Shown piece after piece: positions 9,191-19,407 of a stretch of 64,000 nucleotides of DNA. Under the pieces are notes generated by a model, which was not told the origin of the DNA, did not search any database, and worked only from the letters and a program-made list of their open reading frames with translations. The position numbers and the translations under genes are program-made. Every line of letters begins with the position of its first letter. The stretch's first letter is position 1. Where the stretch lies: NCBI RefSeq assembly GCF_009914315.1, contig NZ_CP042596.1, forward strand, positions 2,232,001 through 2,296,000, given 5' to 3'. Origin of the DNA: Granulicella sp. WH15 (GTDB taxonomy: Bacteria > Acidobacteriota > Terriglobia > Terriglobales > Acidobacteriaceae).

Positions 9191-9272
9191 ATCAAGCTGT
9201 AATGTGCCGCCATGATTCCTCGACAAGACGCTATTGGCACTGTTTCCGGACAGGTCCAGGCTTGATGAACCA

Positions 9273-12233
9273 TTAAAATCCAAACTTCACCTGAAGCTCG
9301 ATATGTCGATTCCCAGCCCCGGCGTTCGGACCGGCCCCCGGCAGCGGTCCAAAGGTATTGAGCGCGAGCGACCGTCCAAAGTAAGACGAACTCAGGTTCC
9401 CGATGGGAGCAGCCGGGTTTACATTATTCAGCCAGTTCCGAAACGATGCGCTGAAGGTCAGGTTATAGGGCCGCCGCGTCGCCGTTCCGCCAAAGACCCC
9501 GGCCATCCCGGCCTGATTCGATCCGCCGCCCAGCCCGCCGTTACGGATCGAGTCGCCGCCGCGAATCTCATCGCCACCGGCGACCCCGACTCCCTTGCCC
9601 GCCCGGCCAAACGACCACGTCCGGCTGATCCGCGTGGTCAGAGAGAGAATCCCCGGCCCGCCCAGCGAGTTACGCGGCACAATTACAGCGTTCGCCAAGC
9701 TCAGCGGCGAGGTGTCGAACGAGCCGAACCCGGCCTTGGTCACGACGCTCGGCCGAGCGAGATTCTGGGCAAAGGCGGGCCGGTCATCGTTGGGGTTGCC
9801 GTCGTTATTAGTATCGACGCCGGAGGTCATGTTGTAGGGCATCCCCGACTGCAAAAACGCAAAGGAGGACATCTGCACCCGCAGCGGCAGTGCGATATTG
9901 CCGCTGACGAAGCCACGCTGGCGGAAGTCGAAGGCCGCCCGCCCGTACTCGGCTTCCAGGTCGTAGGGATTGCTCGGCAGACTCGCCGCACTGTCCGTAT
10001 TGTTCATGGCGCGCCCGTAGACGTAGTAGCCGAAGAAGCTCAGCCGCGAGTTGATGGTCGAGTGGACGGTCACGATCAACTGATTCTGGCGGAAGACGCC
10101 GCCTGCCTGATAGCGGTAGATATCGCCCGCCGCGTCGCCGTACGGCCTCGGCCCCACGGCCTTGCCCTGGCTGTCGACCGAGCTGGCGGTCGGAGCGTTG
10201 ATGTCCAGCGTCCTCAGCTCGTGCCATCCCCGCGAGTTGGTGTAGGTCACCGCCAGCGAGGTGTTATGGGCAAAGTTACGCTCCAGGCTCACCGCCGTCT
10301 GCACCATGCGCGGAACCCGCATCGCCGGGTCGAACTGGTAGGTAGCCTTCGTCGAGGCCTGCCCCGCCAGCGCCGCCGGGTCCGGAATCTCCGGATAAAA
10401 CGCAGGGTTGCGCACGATGTACTGCGTCTGGTGCGCGCCGTCCTGCCGCGTGGCGTTCCAGATCAGGTCCGAGGTAAAGCGGTCGTAGAAGATGCCGCTG
10501 CCCGCCCGCAGCACCGTGTTGGCCAGCCAGCCGTGCGTGCTGGGTGCCCACGAGATCGCCGCACGCGGAGCCACGTTGCTGTAGTCCGCGACGTGGTTCT
10601 GAATCTCGTACCGCAGCCCGCCGCTGATGGTCAGGTTGGGCCGCGCCCGCCAGTCGTCCTGCACAAAGATGCCGCCATCGGACTGGCTCACGCCGACCAG
10701 CGCCTGCCCCGTCGTCAGCAGAAACTGCGTCGGCCCAAATCCCTGCGCGGCGATATCCGCCTGCGAGACCCCTTGCGCCGCCAGCCGCTGGTTCTGCTGA
10801 TAGACCTCGAGTGCCGTCAGCCCCGCGCTGTTCCCCGAGCTGCTCGAAGAGAAGATGTAGCGCCCATTGAAGTTCGCCGTCGAATCCTCCCGCAGCCAGT
10901 CGCCGCGCCAACGCAGGCCGAACTCGATGGTGTGTTGCCCGTGCACCACCGTCGTGTAGTTCTGCAGTTCATAGCGGTCGCGGTCCGTGTAGTTCAGCGG
11001 AAACGATCCTCCCGCTGTAAACGCGCCCTGCACATCCAGCTCCGGCGCTGAGCTGACGCCGCGCTGGCTCAGGTGGTTGCTGTAGAACTGAAACCGCGCA
11101 TTGTTCAGCACCGAGGCCCCCAGCACCGACGACTCGCTAACCTGCACGTTCTGGTCTACCTCGTCCGTGCTATAGGCCTGCGAGGCCTGGTCGAAGAGTT
11201 GCGGGTTCAGCCCCTGGTTCTGCGCCATAATCCCGGCCAGCGAGTAGCGCACGATCAACGTATGGTTCGGTGTCAGCCCATAGTCCAGCCGAGGAGCAAA
11301 TGAGTACCGCCGCGACGGCGTGACCAGCACCGTGCTCACCGCCTGCGGGTTCAGCCCGCCGTCGAGCTGCGTATAGTTCAGGACGGCGTTCTCATCGGTC
11401 ACGCGCCCCTGCCCATCGACAAAGAAGCTCGCTCGCTTTGAGAGCGGCCCGCTCAGGTTTCCGGCGTAGATCTCCTGCCGGTAGTCGGGAACGATCGGCC
11501 CAATCAAATAAGGGTTCCGCGCCGTGAGCGCACGGTTGCCGAAGTCCATCGAAGCCTGCCCGTGGAACTTGTCCGACCCAGGCTTAGTGAAGATCTCCAC
11601 CCGCCCAAACCCCACGCGGTCGAACTCCGCCGCAAAGGGATTCTGGTTCACATGAATCTCCCGAATCGAGGCCTTCGGGGGCATGATGCCGTCGGTGAAT
11701 CCATCGATAAAGATCTGCGGTCCGTTCGGCCCGGCGGCTGGCCCGGCCAGCATCTGCAACTCGTTCGCCAGGTCCTCGGGATCGTCCGAGAGCGAGTCCA
11801 GGTCCGACCCGCGCAGCAGCAACTGCCCCGCGTTCTGCGACGGATCGACGTCCACGGCATTGGTGCCGCCCACGGCGACGTTCACGCTCTCGTTGTTCTT
11901 CTCTACCGCCATCTTCACGTCGATGCGATGGCTGGCCCCTGCGGCCAGCGTATTCCCGGCGCTCTCGTAGACGGCAAATCCCGGGCTCTCCACTCGGATC
12001 GTATAACTGCCCGGAGCCAGCCGGTCGATCCCGTACCGCCCCTGCCCATCGGTCACCGCACTCCGAGTCACGCCACCGGCATCTGTCACGGTCACCGCCG
12101 CACGAGGAATCACGGCGTCGGTCGGATCGGTAACCCGCCCCTGAATCCCGGCAGAGGCTTGCCCTAACGCCAGTGAGGCAATGCCACACCACAACATAAA
12201 GCACAAGACAGCGCGAAGACCTCTGGCGATCAT
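9273..12233 (-). CDS. TonB-dependent receptor, Oar-like, with carboxypeptidase-regulatory-like domain
   Basis: A 986-residue outer-membrane protein. The order is a signal peptide (MIARGLRAVLCFMLWCGIA...LGQ), a CarboxypepD_reg-like beta-sandwich (GIQGRVTDPTDAVIPRAAV, residues about 30-110), a plug region (GPQIFIDGFTDG, about 130-230), then a long beta-barrel ending in an aromatic residue (LQVKFGF). It would import a large ligand using the ExbB-ExbD-TonB complex, a set of which is encoded at 22690-24734. I place the start at the ATG at 12233 because GGAG precedes it; a TTG lies four codons upstream. The ligand is unknown. A small exported His/Cys protein gene follows upstream on the same strand. 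Confidence 0.9.
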   Translation of the reverse strand: MIARGLRAVLCFMLWCGIASLALGQASAGIQGRVTDPTDAVIPRAAVTVTDAGGVTRSAVTDGQGRYGIDRLAPGSYTIRVESPGFAVYESAGNTLAAGASHRIDVKMAVEKNNESVNVAVGGTNAVDVDPSQNAGQLLLRGSDLDSLSDDPEDLANELQMLAGPAAGPNGPQIFIDGFTDGIMPPKASIREIHVNQNPFAAEFDRVGFGRVEIFTKPGSDKFHGQASMDFGNRALTARNPYLIGPIVPDYRQEIYAGNLSGPLSKRASFFVDGQGRVTDENAVLNYTQLDGGLNPQAVSTVLVTPSRRYSFAPRLDYGLTPNHTLIVRYSLAGIMAQNQGLNPQLFDQASQAYSTDEVDQNVQVSESSVLGASVLNNARFQFYSNHLSQRGVSSAPELDVQGAFTAGGSFPLNYTDRDRYELQNYTTVVHGQHTIEFGLRWRGDWLREDSTANFNGRYIFSSSSSGNSAGLTALEVYQQNQRLAAQGVSQADIAAQGFGPTQFLLTTGQALVGVSQSDGGIFVQDDWRARPNLTISGGLRYEIQNHVADYSNVAPRAAISWAPSTHGWLANTVLRAGSGIFYDRFTSDLIWNATRQDGAHQTQYIVRNPAFYPEIPDPAALAGQASTKATYQFDPAMRVPRMVQTAVSLERNFAHNTSLAVTYTNSRGWHELRTLDINAPTASSVDSQGKAVGPRPYGDAAGDIYRYQAGGVFRQNQLIVTVHSTINSRLSFFGYYVYGRAMNNTDSAASLPSNPYDLEAEYGRAAFDFRQRGFVSGNIALPLRVQMSSFAFLQSGMPYNMTSGVDTNNDGNPNDDRPAFAQNLARPSVVTKAGFGSFDTSPLSLANAVIVPRNSLGGPGILSLTTRISRTWSFGRAGKGVGVAGGDEIRGGDSIRNGGLGGGSNQAGMAGVFGGTATRRPYNLTFSASFRNWLNNVNPAAPIGNLSSSYFGRSLALNTFGPLPGAGPNAGAGNRHIELQVKFGF

Positions 12234-12309
12234 CCTTCTCCCCAATCAGCTAAAGCGTGCGGCAAATCCGGAGCGACGCCCGCAGGCATAACTCGACGGA
12301 ACGGCATAG

Positions 12310-12612
12310 CTAGGAGAGGACAGGAGGTGGACGGATACAGTTTTTATGCAGCACCGGTGCGGCCGACGCATCAGCCGCCGCAGGTACGGAGCAGACCTCC
12401 CACCGGTCTGGAGGAGCAACAACACCCACCGTCTGCGCCCGCTCCATCCCATGAATCGCCGGAGCAGCCGAGCAGAACGCGCAGGCGTGATCCCTCTCCA
12501 TGCAATGCAGATGATGCGGCCCTTCCTTTACAGCAAAGGCAAGCAACATAAACATCACAAAGGAGAGCAGAACTCTCGTCGTTGAAGGCTGAAAACGCAC
12601 GGATGCGTTCAT
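12310..12612 (-). CDS. Small exported His/Cys-containing protein
   Basis: About 100 residues: an N-terminal hydrophobic export segment (VLLSFVMFMLLAFAV), then a stretch rich in His and Cys (HHLHCMERDHACAFC) and a Pro/Ala-rich tail with two more cysteines. The layout resembles the small DUF2946-type proteins often found next to TonB-dependent receptors and linked to metal, but I cannot confirm the family. It lies 77 bases upstream of the receptor on the same strand. The start is uncertain: ATG at 12612 or GTG at 12636. Confidence 0.5.
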   Translation of the reverse strand: MNASVRFQPSTTRVLLSFVMFMLLAFAVKEGPHHLHCMERDHACAFCSAAPAIHGMERAQTVGVVAPPDRWEVCSVPAAADASAAPVLHKNCIRPPPVLS

Positions 12613-12727
12613 CCTACATGACAAAAGGAAGGACACCCATATCTGAAATGAAGAGGACTTTCTTTAACCCACCACAGCTTTGGGTGCCCCATCTCTCAAT
12701 TCTGGAACATGGGTTTCACCCATAGCA

Positions 12728-13828
12728 CTAAGGCTTCAGAACGATCTTCATCGAGTCCGGTTTGGGGTTCGATGCCAGTTCCACCGCCGCCGCACACTGC
12801 TCCAGCCCAAACCGGTGCGAGATCAGCTTCGTCAGGTCCAGCGAGCCATCGCGATACCCCGCGAACACCAGGTCAATTCCCTCCTGCTGGATCGCCACCG
12901 AGGCCGAGTACGATCCCATCAGCGTCTTCTCATCCATGCACACCGCCGCCGGATCGAATGCAGCCGTCCCATGCTGCGTGCTGGCAAAGAGCATCACCCG
13001 CCCGCCCGGACGCACCGCCTCCATCGCCACCGCGATCAGCGCATCCGCCCCGACGGCCACGAGCACCACATCCGCGCCGCGCCCGTCGGTCGCCGCCTTG
13101 GCCGCGCCGACCACATCCCCCCGCGCATCAATCGGCCGATCCAGCCCATACTGAGCCGCAACGGCATGACGCTCCGGATACAGATCGCTCGTCAGCACTG
13201 TGGCCCCTGTCCTCCGTGCCAGAGCCGCCAGAATCACCCCGATGCTCCCCTGCCCGATCACCAGCACGGTATCGTCGGCCTCCAGGTTCAGCGCCAGCAC
13301 CGCCTTGTAGCAGGTGTTCACCGGCTCGATAAACGCCGCCTGCTCGAACGGAATATCGTCCGGCACATGGATCAGCCCGGCGGTCTTGCCTCCCTCGCCG
13401 ACGATCCAGTCCATCACCCGGATGTACTCGGCAAACCCACCGCCAGCCGCCGCAAACCCCGCCGTCGTCCCTACTTTTTTATAGGTCTCACACTGCGCAA
13501 AGGTCTGTTTGCGGCAGTAAAAACAAACCCCACAAGGGATGTGGTGGAAGGCCATCACCCGGTCTCCCACAGCAAACCCATCGACGCCCTCACCAACCGC
13601 CGCCACGGTCCCGGCCATCTCGTGCCCAAAGACTCGCGGAGCCGAGTGGGAACCGGTATGAATCTTCTTCAGGTCGGTCCCGCAGATGCCGCATGTATCG
13701 ATCCTGACCAGCACTTCACCGGCCCCGATCTCCGGCACCGGAATCGTCTCGAACCGCACCTCATCCACCGCGCGATACACCGCCGCGCCCATCATCTCCG
13801 GCAACGTTCCCTGCTGCATCTCTGTCAT
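12728..13828 (-). CDS. Zinc-dependent medium-chain alcohol/polyol dehydrogenase, last gene of hopanoid operon
   Basis: A 366-residue MDR-superfamily NAD(P)-dependent dehydrogenase. The catalytic zinc ligands are Cys in CGICGTD (near residue 49) and His-Glu in GHEMAG. The structural zinc lobe has four cysteines in CGVCFYCRKQTFAQC. The Rossmann motif is VLVIGQGSIG. It resembles sorbitol/threonine dehydrogenase-type enzymes that interconvert polyols and carbonyls. The ATG overlaps the stop of the hpnG-like gene (ATGA), so it is translationally coupled and is the last of seven leftward genes. The context suggests reduction of a sugar-derived side chain on hopanoids (inference); general sugar-alcohol metabolism is the alternative. 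Confidence 0.85.
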   Translation of the reverse strand: MTEMQQGTLPEMMGAAVYRAVDEVRFETIPVPEIGAGEVLVRIDTCGICGTDLKKIHTGSHSAPRVFGHEMAGTVAAVGEGVDGFAVGDRVMAFHHIPCGVCFYCRKQTFAQCETYKKVGTTAGFAAAGGGFAEYIRVMDWIVGEGGKTAGLIHVPDDIPFEQAAFIEPVNTCYKAVLALNLEADDTVLVIGQGSIGVILAALARRTGATVLTSDLYPERHAVAAQYGLDRPIDARGDVVGAAKAATDGRGADVVLVAVGADALIAVAMEAVRPGGRVMLFASTQHGTAAFDPAAVCMDEKTLMGSYSASVAIQQEGIDLVFAGYRDGSLDLTKLISHRFGLEQCAAAVELASNPKPDSMKIVLKP

Positions 13829-14514
13829 CCTTCTTTCTTCCTATACCAGTCTAGCTGGGCCTCAAGCTCCACGGTCAGGGCCACGAGCGCCCGCTTGCTG
13901 TTGCCGCCAAGCGCGATCAACCGGCCCCACATCGGCGGCCTCACCATCGCATAAGCCGCAAAGGCCCCCGCCCGAAACTGCCCGTCGTTGGTGGCGAATC
14001 GCCCCAGCTCCTTCATCTCGAACTCGGCCTCATCCGAGATGACCTTGATCGCCTGAAACCCAAGCCCATGCCCCTGTGCCAGCCGAGCCACGGTCGCCGC
14101 CTCCATATCCACGGCATCGGCCGCGTACGAGGCAAAGAGACGCTTCTTCTCGGCGATCCCGGCGATCACATCCGCCGTTACCAGCACCTGCCTATATTGC
14201 GAGCTGTCGTACCGCTCGCCCGAGCGCGCGTCCACCACCACCCCGGCGCGGACGATCTCCCCCACCCGCAGCCTTGGGTTACACGCGCCCGCCAGACCCA
14301 CCGAAAGCAGCGCCGTTACCGGCTTCAGCGACCGCGCCGCCTGCACCGCCAGCGTCACCCGCAGCGCTCCCATGCCCGCGCAGGCCACCACCGCGTCGTC
14401 ACCGTCACGCGTATATGCAAAAACCTTGCCCGGAAGCCGGTGCTCCCGCCAGCCCCGCACCAGGGCGCTCACCTCACGCGGCAGAGCAGCGATGATCGCC
14501 GGAGACGCCGCCAT
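13825..14514 (-). CDS. hpnG: HpnG-like adenosylhopane nucleosidase/phosphorylase
   Basis: A 229-residue member of the purine nucleoside phosphorylase / MTAN superfamily: LLSVGLAGACNP (substrate loop), VDMEAATVARLAQ (Met-Glu pair that binds the ribose) and KVISDEAEF (the catalytic Asp that protonates the base). In hopanoid synthesis HpnG removes adenine from adenosylhopane. Context supports this over a general methylthioadenosine nucleosidase: it sits directly after hpnA and downstream of hpnH and shc. The start at 14514 gives a one-base overlap (TGATG) with the hpnA stop; the longer frame start at 14562 would run inside hpnA. Symbol by context. Confidence 0.8.
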   Translation of the reverse strand: MAASPAIIAALPREVSALVRGWREHRLPGKVFAYTRDGDDAVVACAGMGALRVTLAVQAARSLKPVTALLSVGLAGACNPRLRVGEIVRAGVVVDARSGERYDSSQYRQVLVTADVIAGIAEKKRLFASYAADAVDMEAATVARLAQGHGLGFQAIKVISDEAEFEMKELGRFATNDGQFRAGAFAAYAMVRPPMWGRLIALGGNSKRALVALTVELEAQLDWYRKKEG

Positions 14515-15524
14515 CAGGCTTTGCTCTCGTACTTCGGCGCGTACCCATGCGCCACAAACCACTCCACCGCCGCCCGCAACGCAGGGTACACCGGCAGCAC
14601 CTCAAACCCCAGCTCGCGCACCGCCTTGGCCGAGCTGGCGAACATCATCTTTCGCCCCATCCGCACGGCCTCCACCGTCGCCCGAGGCTCCTTGCCCCGC
14701 AGCTTGCCGGTAAACTTCTCGTCGAAGAAGGCAAACGCCATCGCCACCGCATGGGGCACCTTCATCGTGGGCGAGGGCAGCCCCGTGATGGCGGAGAGTC
14801 GGTCCAGAATCTGCTTCAGCGTCAGATTCTCGCCGCCCAGGATGTAACGCTCCCCCGGAGTCCCGTGGTCGAGCGCGACCACATGCATCCGCGCTACCTC
14901 GTCCACGTCCACCAGGTTTAGCCCAGTGTCCACGTAGGCGGGAAAGTTCTTATTCAGAAAGTCCACGATGATCCGCCCGGTCGGCGTGGGCTTCAGATCT
15001 CCCGGCCCAATCGGCGTCGTCGGGTTCAGGATGAGCACGCGTTGCCCCATCCTGGCCGCTGCGATCGCCTCCTGCTCGGCCAAAAACTTCGACCGCTTGT
15101 AGTGGCCGATCATCTCCTCGATCGACACCGGCGTAGCCTCATCGACGATGGTCCCGTCCTTCTTGAACCCCATCGTGGCCACCGACGAGGTGTACACCAC
15201 CTTAGGCACCCCCATCTCCCGCGCCAGCCGCAGCAGCTCCCGCGTGCCGGTCACGTTAGCCGCGTACATCGCCTCCGGGTCCGTCACCCAAAGCCGATAG
15301 TCCGCCGCCACGTGCACCAGCGCATCGCATCCCGCGAGCGCCGACCGCAACCCCTCGGGCGAACGCAGATCGCCGACGACGGTCTCGGCATCGCCCAGGC
15401 CCTCAAGCCCGGCAAGGTTGCTCGTAGACCGTGTCAGCAGGCGTAGCTTCGCCCCTTGCGCCGCATATGCCCGCGCAACATGGCTCCCGACGAACCCGGT
15501 GGCTCCGGTTAGAAAGACCTGCAT
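14514..15524 (-). CDS. hpnA: Hopanoid-associated sugar epimerase HpnA (extended SDR)
   Basis: A 336-residue NAD-dependent epimerase/dehydratase-type protein: Rossmann motif GATGFVGSHVA at the N-terminus, VYTSSVATMG containing the active-site Ser, and YKRSK giving the YxxxK catalytic pair. HpnA homologues are a regular part of hopanoid loci, though their exact reaction is not firmly established. It is followed with a one-base overlap by the hpnG-like gene. A 16-bp perfect hairpin lies in the 146-base gap upstream (15572-15625). Confidence 0.88.
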   Translation of the reverse strand: MQVFLTGATGFVGSHVARAYAAQGAKLRLLTRSTSNLAGLEGLGDAETVVGDLRSPEGLRSALAGCDALVHVAADYRLWVTDPEAMYAANVTGTRELLRLAREMGVPKVVYTSSVATMGFKKDGTIVDEATPVSIEEMIGHYKRSKFLAEQEAIAAARMGQRVLILNPTTPIGPGDLKPTPTGRIIVDFLNKNFPAYVDTGLNLVDVDEVARMHVVALDHGTPGERYILGGENLTLKQILDRLSAITGLPSPTMKVPHAVAMAFAFFDEKFTGKLRGKEPRATVEAVRMGRKMMFASSAKAVRELGFEVLPVYPALRAAVEWFVAHGYAPKYESKA

Positions 15525-15571
15525 AATTGATTTCCAGAGATGGCGTTCACACGCCCTTCAAAGCTTCGCGT

Positions 15572-15625
15572 GGCCCTCCCGTTGGTCAGGAATAAAGATG
15601 CTCGCTGCCGACCAACGGGAGGGCC
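15572..15625 (-). terminator. Strong hairpin inside the hopanoid operon
   Basis: A perfect 16-bp stem (15572-15587 with 15610-15625) and a 22-base loop lie between the 148-residue gene and hpnA. No T-run follows on the minus strand (GCCACGCGAAGC), so it is not a classic intrinsic terminator. It may be a stabilising, processing or attenuating element that separates expression of the front genes (ispH, shc, hpnH) from the back genes. Confidence 0.45.
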
Positions 15626-15670
15626 TCAGAAGATAACTTCCCCATATTGCCCCGAGAACGGTACGAAGTA

Positions 15671-16117
15671 CTAATCGAGCTTCTCGGGCTCGATCTGGAT
15701 ATTCTTCTCGCCTGCGGACTTCTTCTCCCAGTATTTCTTCACCCAGGCCTCAAAAGTCTTGCCCGCAGCCGTGTCCCGCCCGCTGAAGGCCAGCGCGGCG
15801 ATATCGCCATAGGCCACATTTACCTTGGTCTTCTCGGTCGTCGGGATGATGCGCACAAACGAGTCCGCCAGCGAAGTTCCCGAGCGCCGATCGAAGAGAT
15901 ATCCCTCGATCTTGCTGCCGTCCTTGCGCGTAATCGTCACATCGCCCCGGTAGTCGAAGGCTTTCTCGAGCGCCTCGCGCACTTCGGCTTCGGTCGCCAG
16001 CTCCGGCACCCAGCCTTCGAGCACCTCGCGCTCGCGTCCGGCTGCATGCTCCAGCTCGTCTGGATTGTGGTGCGCCAACTGCTCGATCTTCGCCGATTCC
16101 TGCTGATCCGTAGCCAT
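15671..16117 (-). CDS. Conserved hypothetical protein in hopanoid operon, 148 residues
   Basis: A soluble acidic protein. Residues about 50-115 form a small beta-rich module (YRGDVTITRKDGSKIEGYLF ... VAYGDIAALAFSGRDTAAGK) that looks like an Sm/SH3-like barrel, followed by a Trp/Lys-rich helix KTFEAWVKKYWEKK. The N-terminus is helical and charged. There is no signal peptide or membrane segment. The ATG at 16117 is preceded by AGGGAGA; longer frames would enter hpnH. Its place between hpnH and hpnA in a tight operon suggests a link to hopanoid synthesis, perhaps as an adaptor, but the function is unknown. Confidence 0.75.
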   Translation of the reverse strand: MATDQQESAKIEQLAHHNPDELEHAAGREREVLEGWVPELATEAEVREALEKAFDYRGDVTITRKDGSKIEGYLFDRRSGTSLADSFVRIIPTTEKTKVNVAYGDIAALAFSGRDTAAGKTFEAWVKKYWEKKSAGEKNIQIEPEKLD

Positions 16118-16142
16118 GATTCTCCCTAAAGGTTTGCTGCTC

Positions 16143-17279
16143 TTAATCGCCCGAGACACTCTGCAGCTCGCCCTTTGCACTCGCCGCCGAAGCCGTCCCG
16201 ATCTGCACCAGAGGACCATGCTGCGCCGGCTTCCAGTCGTTCAGAATCCGCTGCGCACCCTCGTCGTCATAGCGCGAGAACATTGCCTTCGCGGTTTGCA
16301 GAAGACCCTTGATCGAGCCGAACGTGTAGTTCACTCCGCTGGCCTCGTACCCCGAGTGAACCATGCAGTTCGCGCAGCGCGGATTGCCGCTCTCGGTGCC
16401 ATAGTTCTGCCACTCGACGGTCTCCATCAGCTCCTTGAAGCTGTCGGCGTAGCCGTCCTGCAGCAGATAGCACGGTTTCTGCCAGCCGAAGATCGAGAAG
16501 GTCGGCATTCCCCACGGCGTGCACTTCAGGTCCTTCTTGCCCATCAGGAACTCCATAAACATGGGCGAAGCGTTGAAGCGCCAGCTCTTCTTCCGGTTCG
16601 AGAGGATCGCGCGGAACATCTTGCGCGACTTCGCACGCCCGAGGAAGTGGTTCTGGTCCGGGGCCTTGTCGTACGTATACCCAGGCGAGACCATCATGCT
16701 CTCCACCCCGGCCACCATCAGCTCGTCGAAGTGCGCGCGCACGCTGTTCGGATCGGCGCCGTCGAACAAGGTAGTGTTCGTCGTCACCCGGAAGCCCGCC
16801 GCCACAGCCGCCGCCACACCCTCCATGGCGATATCGTATCCACCCTCACGGCAGACGGAGAAGTCGTGGTGTTCACGCTGCCCGTCCACGTGTACCGAAA
16901 ACGAGAGGTACTTGCTCGGCTTGAAAAGGTGAAGCTTTTCTTTAAGAAGCAGCGCGTTCGTGCACATATAAACGTACTTCTTACGCGCGACCAGCCCGGC
17001 TACGATCTCCGGCATCTTCGGGTGAAGCAGCGGCTCGCCGCCTGGGATCGCCACCATCGGCGTCCCGCACTCTTCGACAGCCTTGAAGCAATCCTCGGGG
17101 CTAAGCTCAGCCTTCAGGATATGCGCGGGGTACTGGATCTTGCCGCAGCCAGCGCACGCCAGGTTGCAGCGGAAGAGCGGCTCGAGCATCAGCACCAGCG
17201 GATACTTCTTCCGCCCGGCCAGCTTCTGCTTCAACACATAAGTCGCTACGGTCCACGCCTGCGAGATTGGAACTGCCAT
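16143..17279 (-). CDS. hpnH: Adenosyl-hopene transferase HpnH (radical SAM)
   Basis: HpnH couples the 5'-deoxyadenosyl radical to diploptene to give adenosylhopane, the entry to extended hopanoids. The 378-residue protein carries the radical-SAM cluster motif CNLACAGC (Cys 38, 42 and 45), the glycine motif PGGEPLLHP, and a C-terminal Cys-containing HpnH-specific region (GNPRCANCMVHSGYEASGV). Length and motifs fit the family. It sits immediately downstream of shc, 38 bases away on the same strand, matching the pathway order. Confidence 0.93.
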   Translation of the reverse strand: MAVPISQAWTVATYVLKQKLAGRKKYPLVLMLEPLFRCNLACAGCGKIQYPAHILKAELSPEDCFKAVEECGTPMVAIPGGEPLLHPKMPEIVAGLVARKKYVYMCTNALLLKEKLHLFKPSKYLSFSVHVDGQREHHDFSVCREGGYDIAMEGVAAAVAAGFRVTTNTTLFDGADPNSVRAHFDELMVAGVESMMVSPGYTYDKAPDQNHFLGRAKSRKMFRAILSNRKKSWRFNASPMFMEFLMGKKDLKCTPWGMPTFSIFGWQKPCYLLQDGYADSFKELMETVEWQNYGTESGNPRCANCMVHSGYEASGVNYTFGSIKGLLQTAKAMFSRYDDEGAQRILNDWKPAQHGPLVQIGTASAASAKGELQSVSGD

Positions 17280-17316
17280 CCGGTCTCTCCTTCAATACCC
17301 AAAACAAAAACTAAAT

Positions 17317-19368
<2,052 letters not shown>

Positions 19369-19407
19369 GAACGGCAAACTCTCTTGTACTCTGTGGCTCT
19401 GACTGGA

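Noticed and set aside
9234..11051. A 605-codon open frame on the plus strand
   Set aside because: Antisense to a clear TonB-dependent receptor; Arg/Pro-rich with no motif.
12680..13954. A 424-codon plus-strand frame
   Set aside because: Antisense to the zinc dehydrogenase; no family features.
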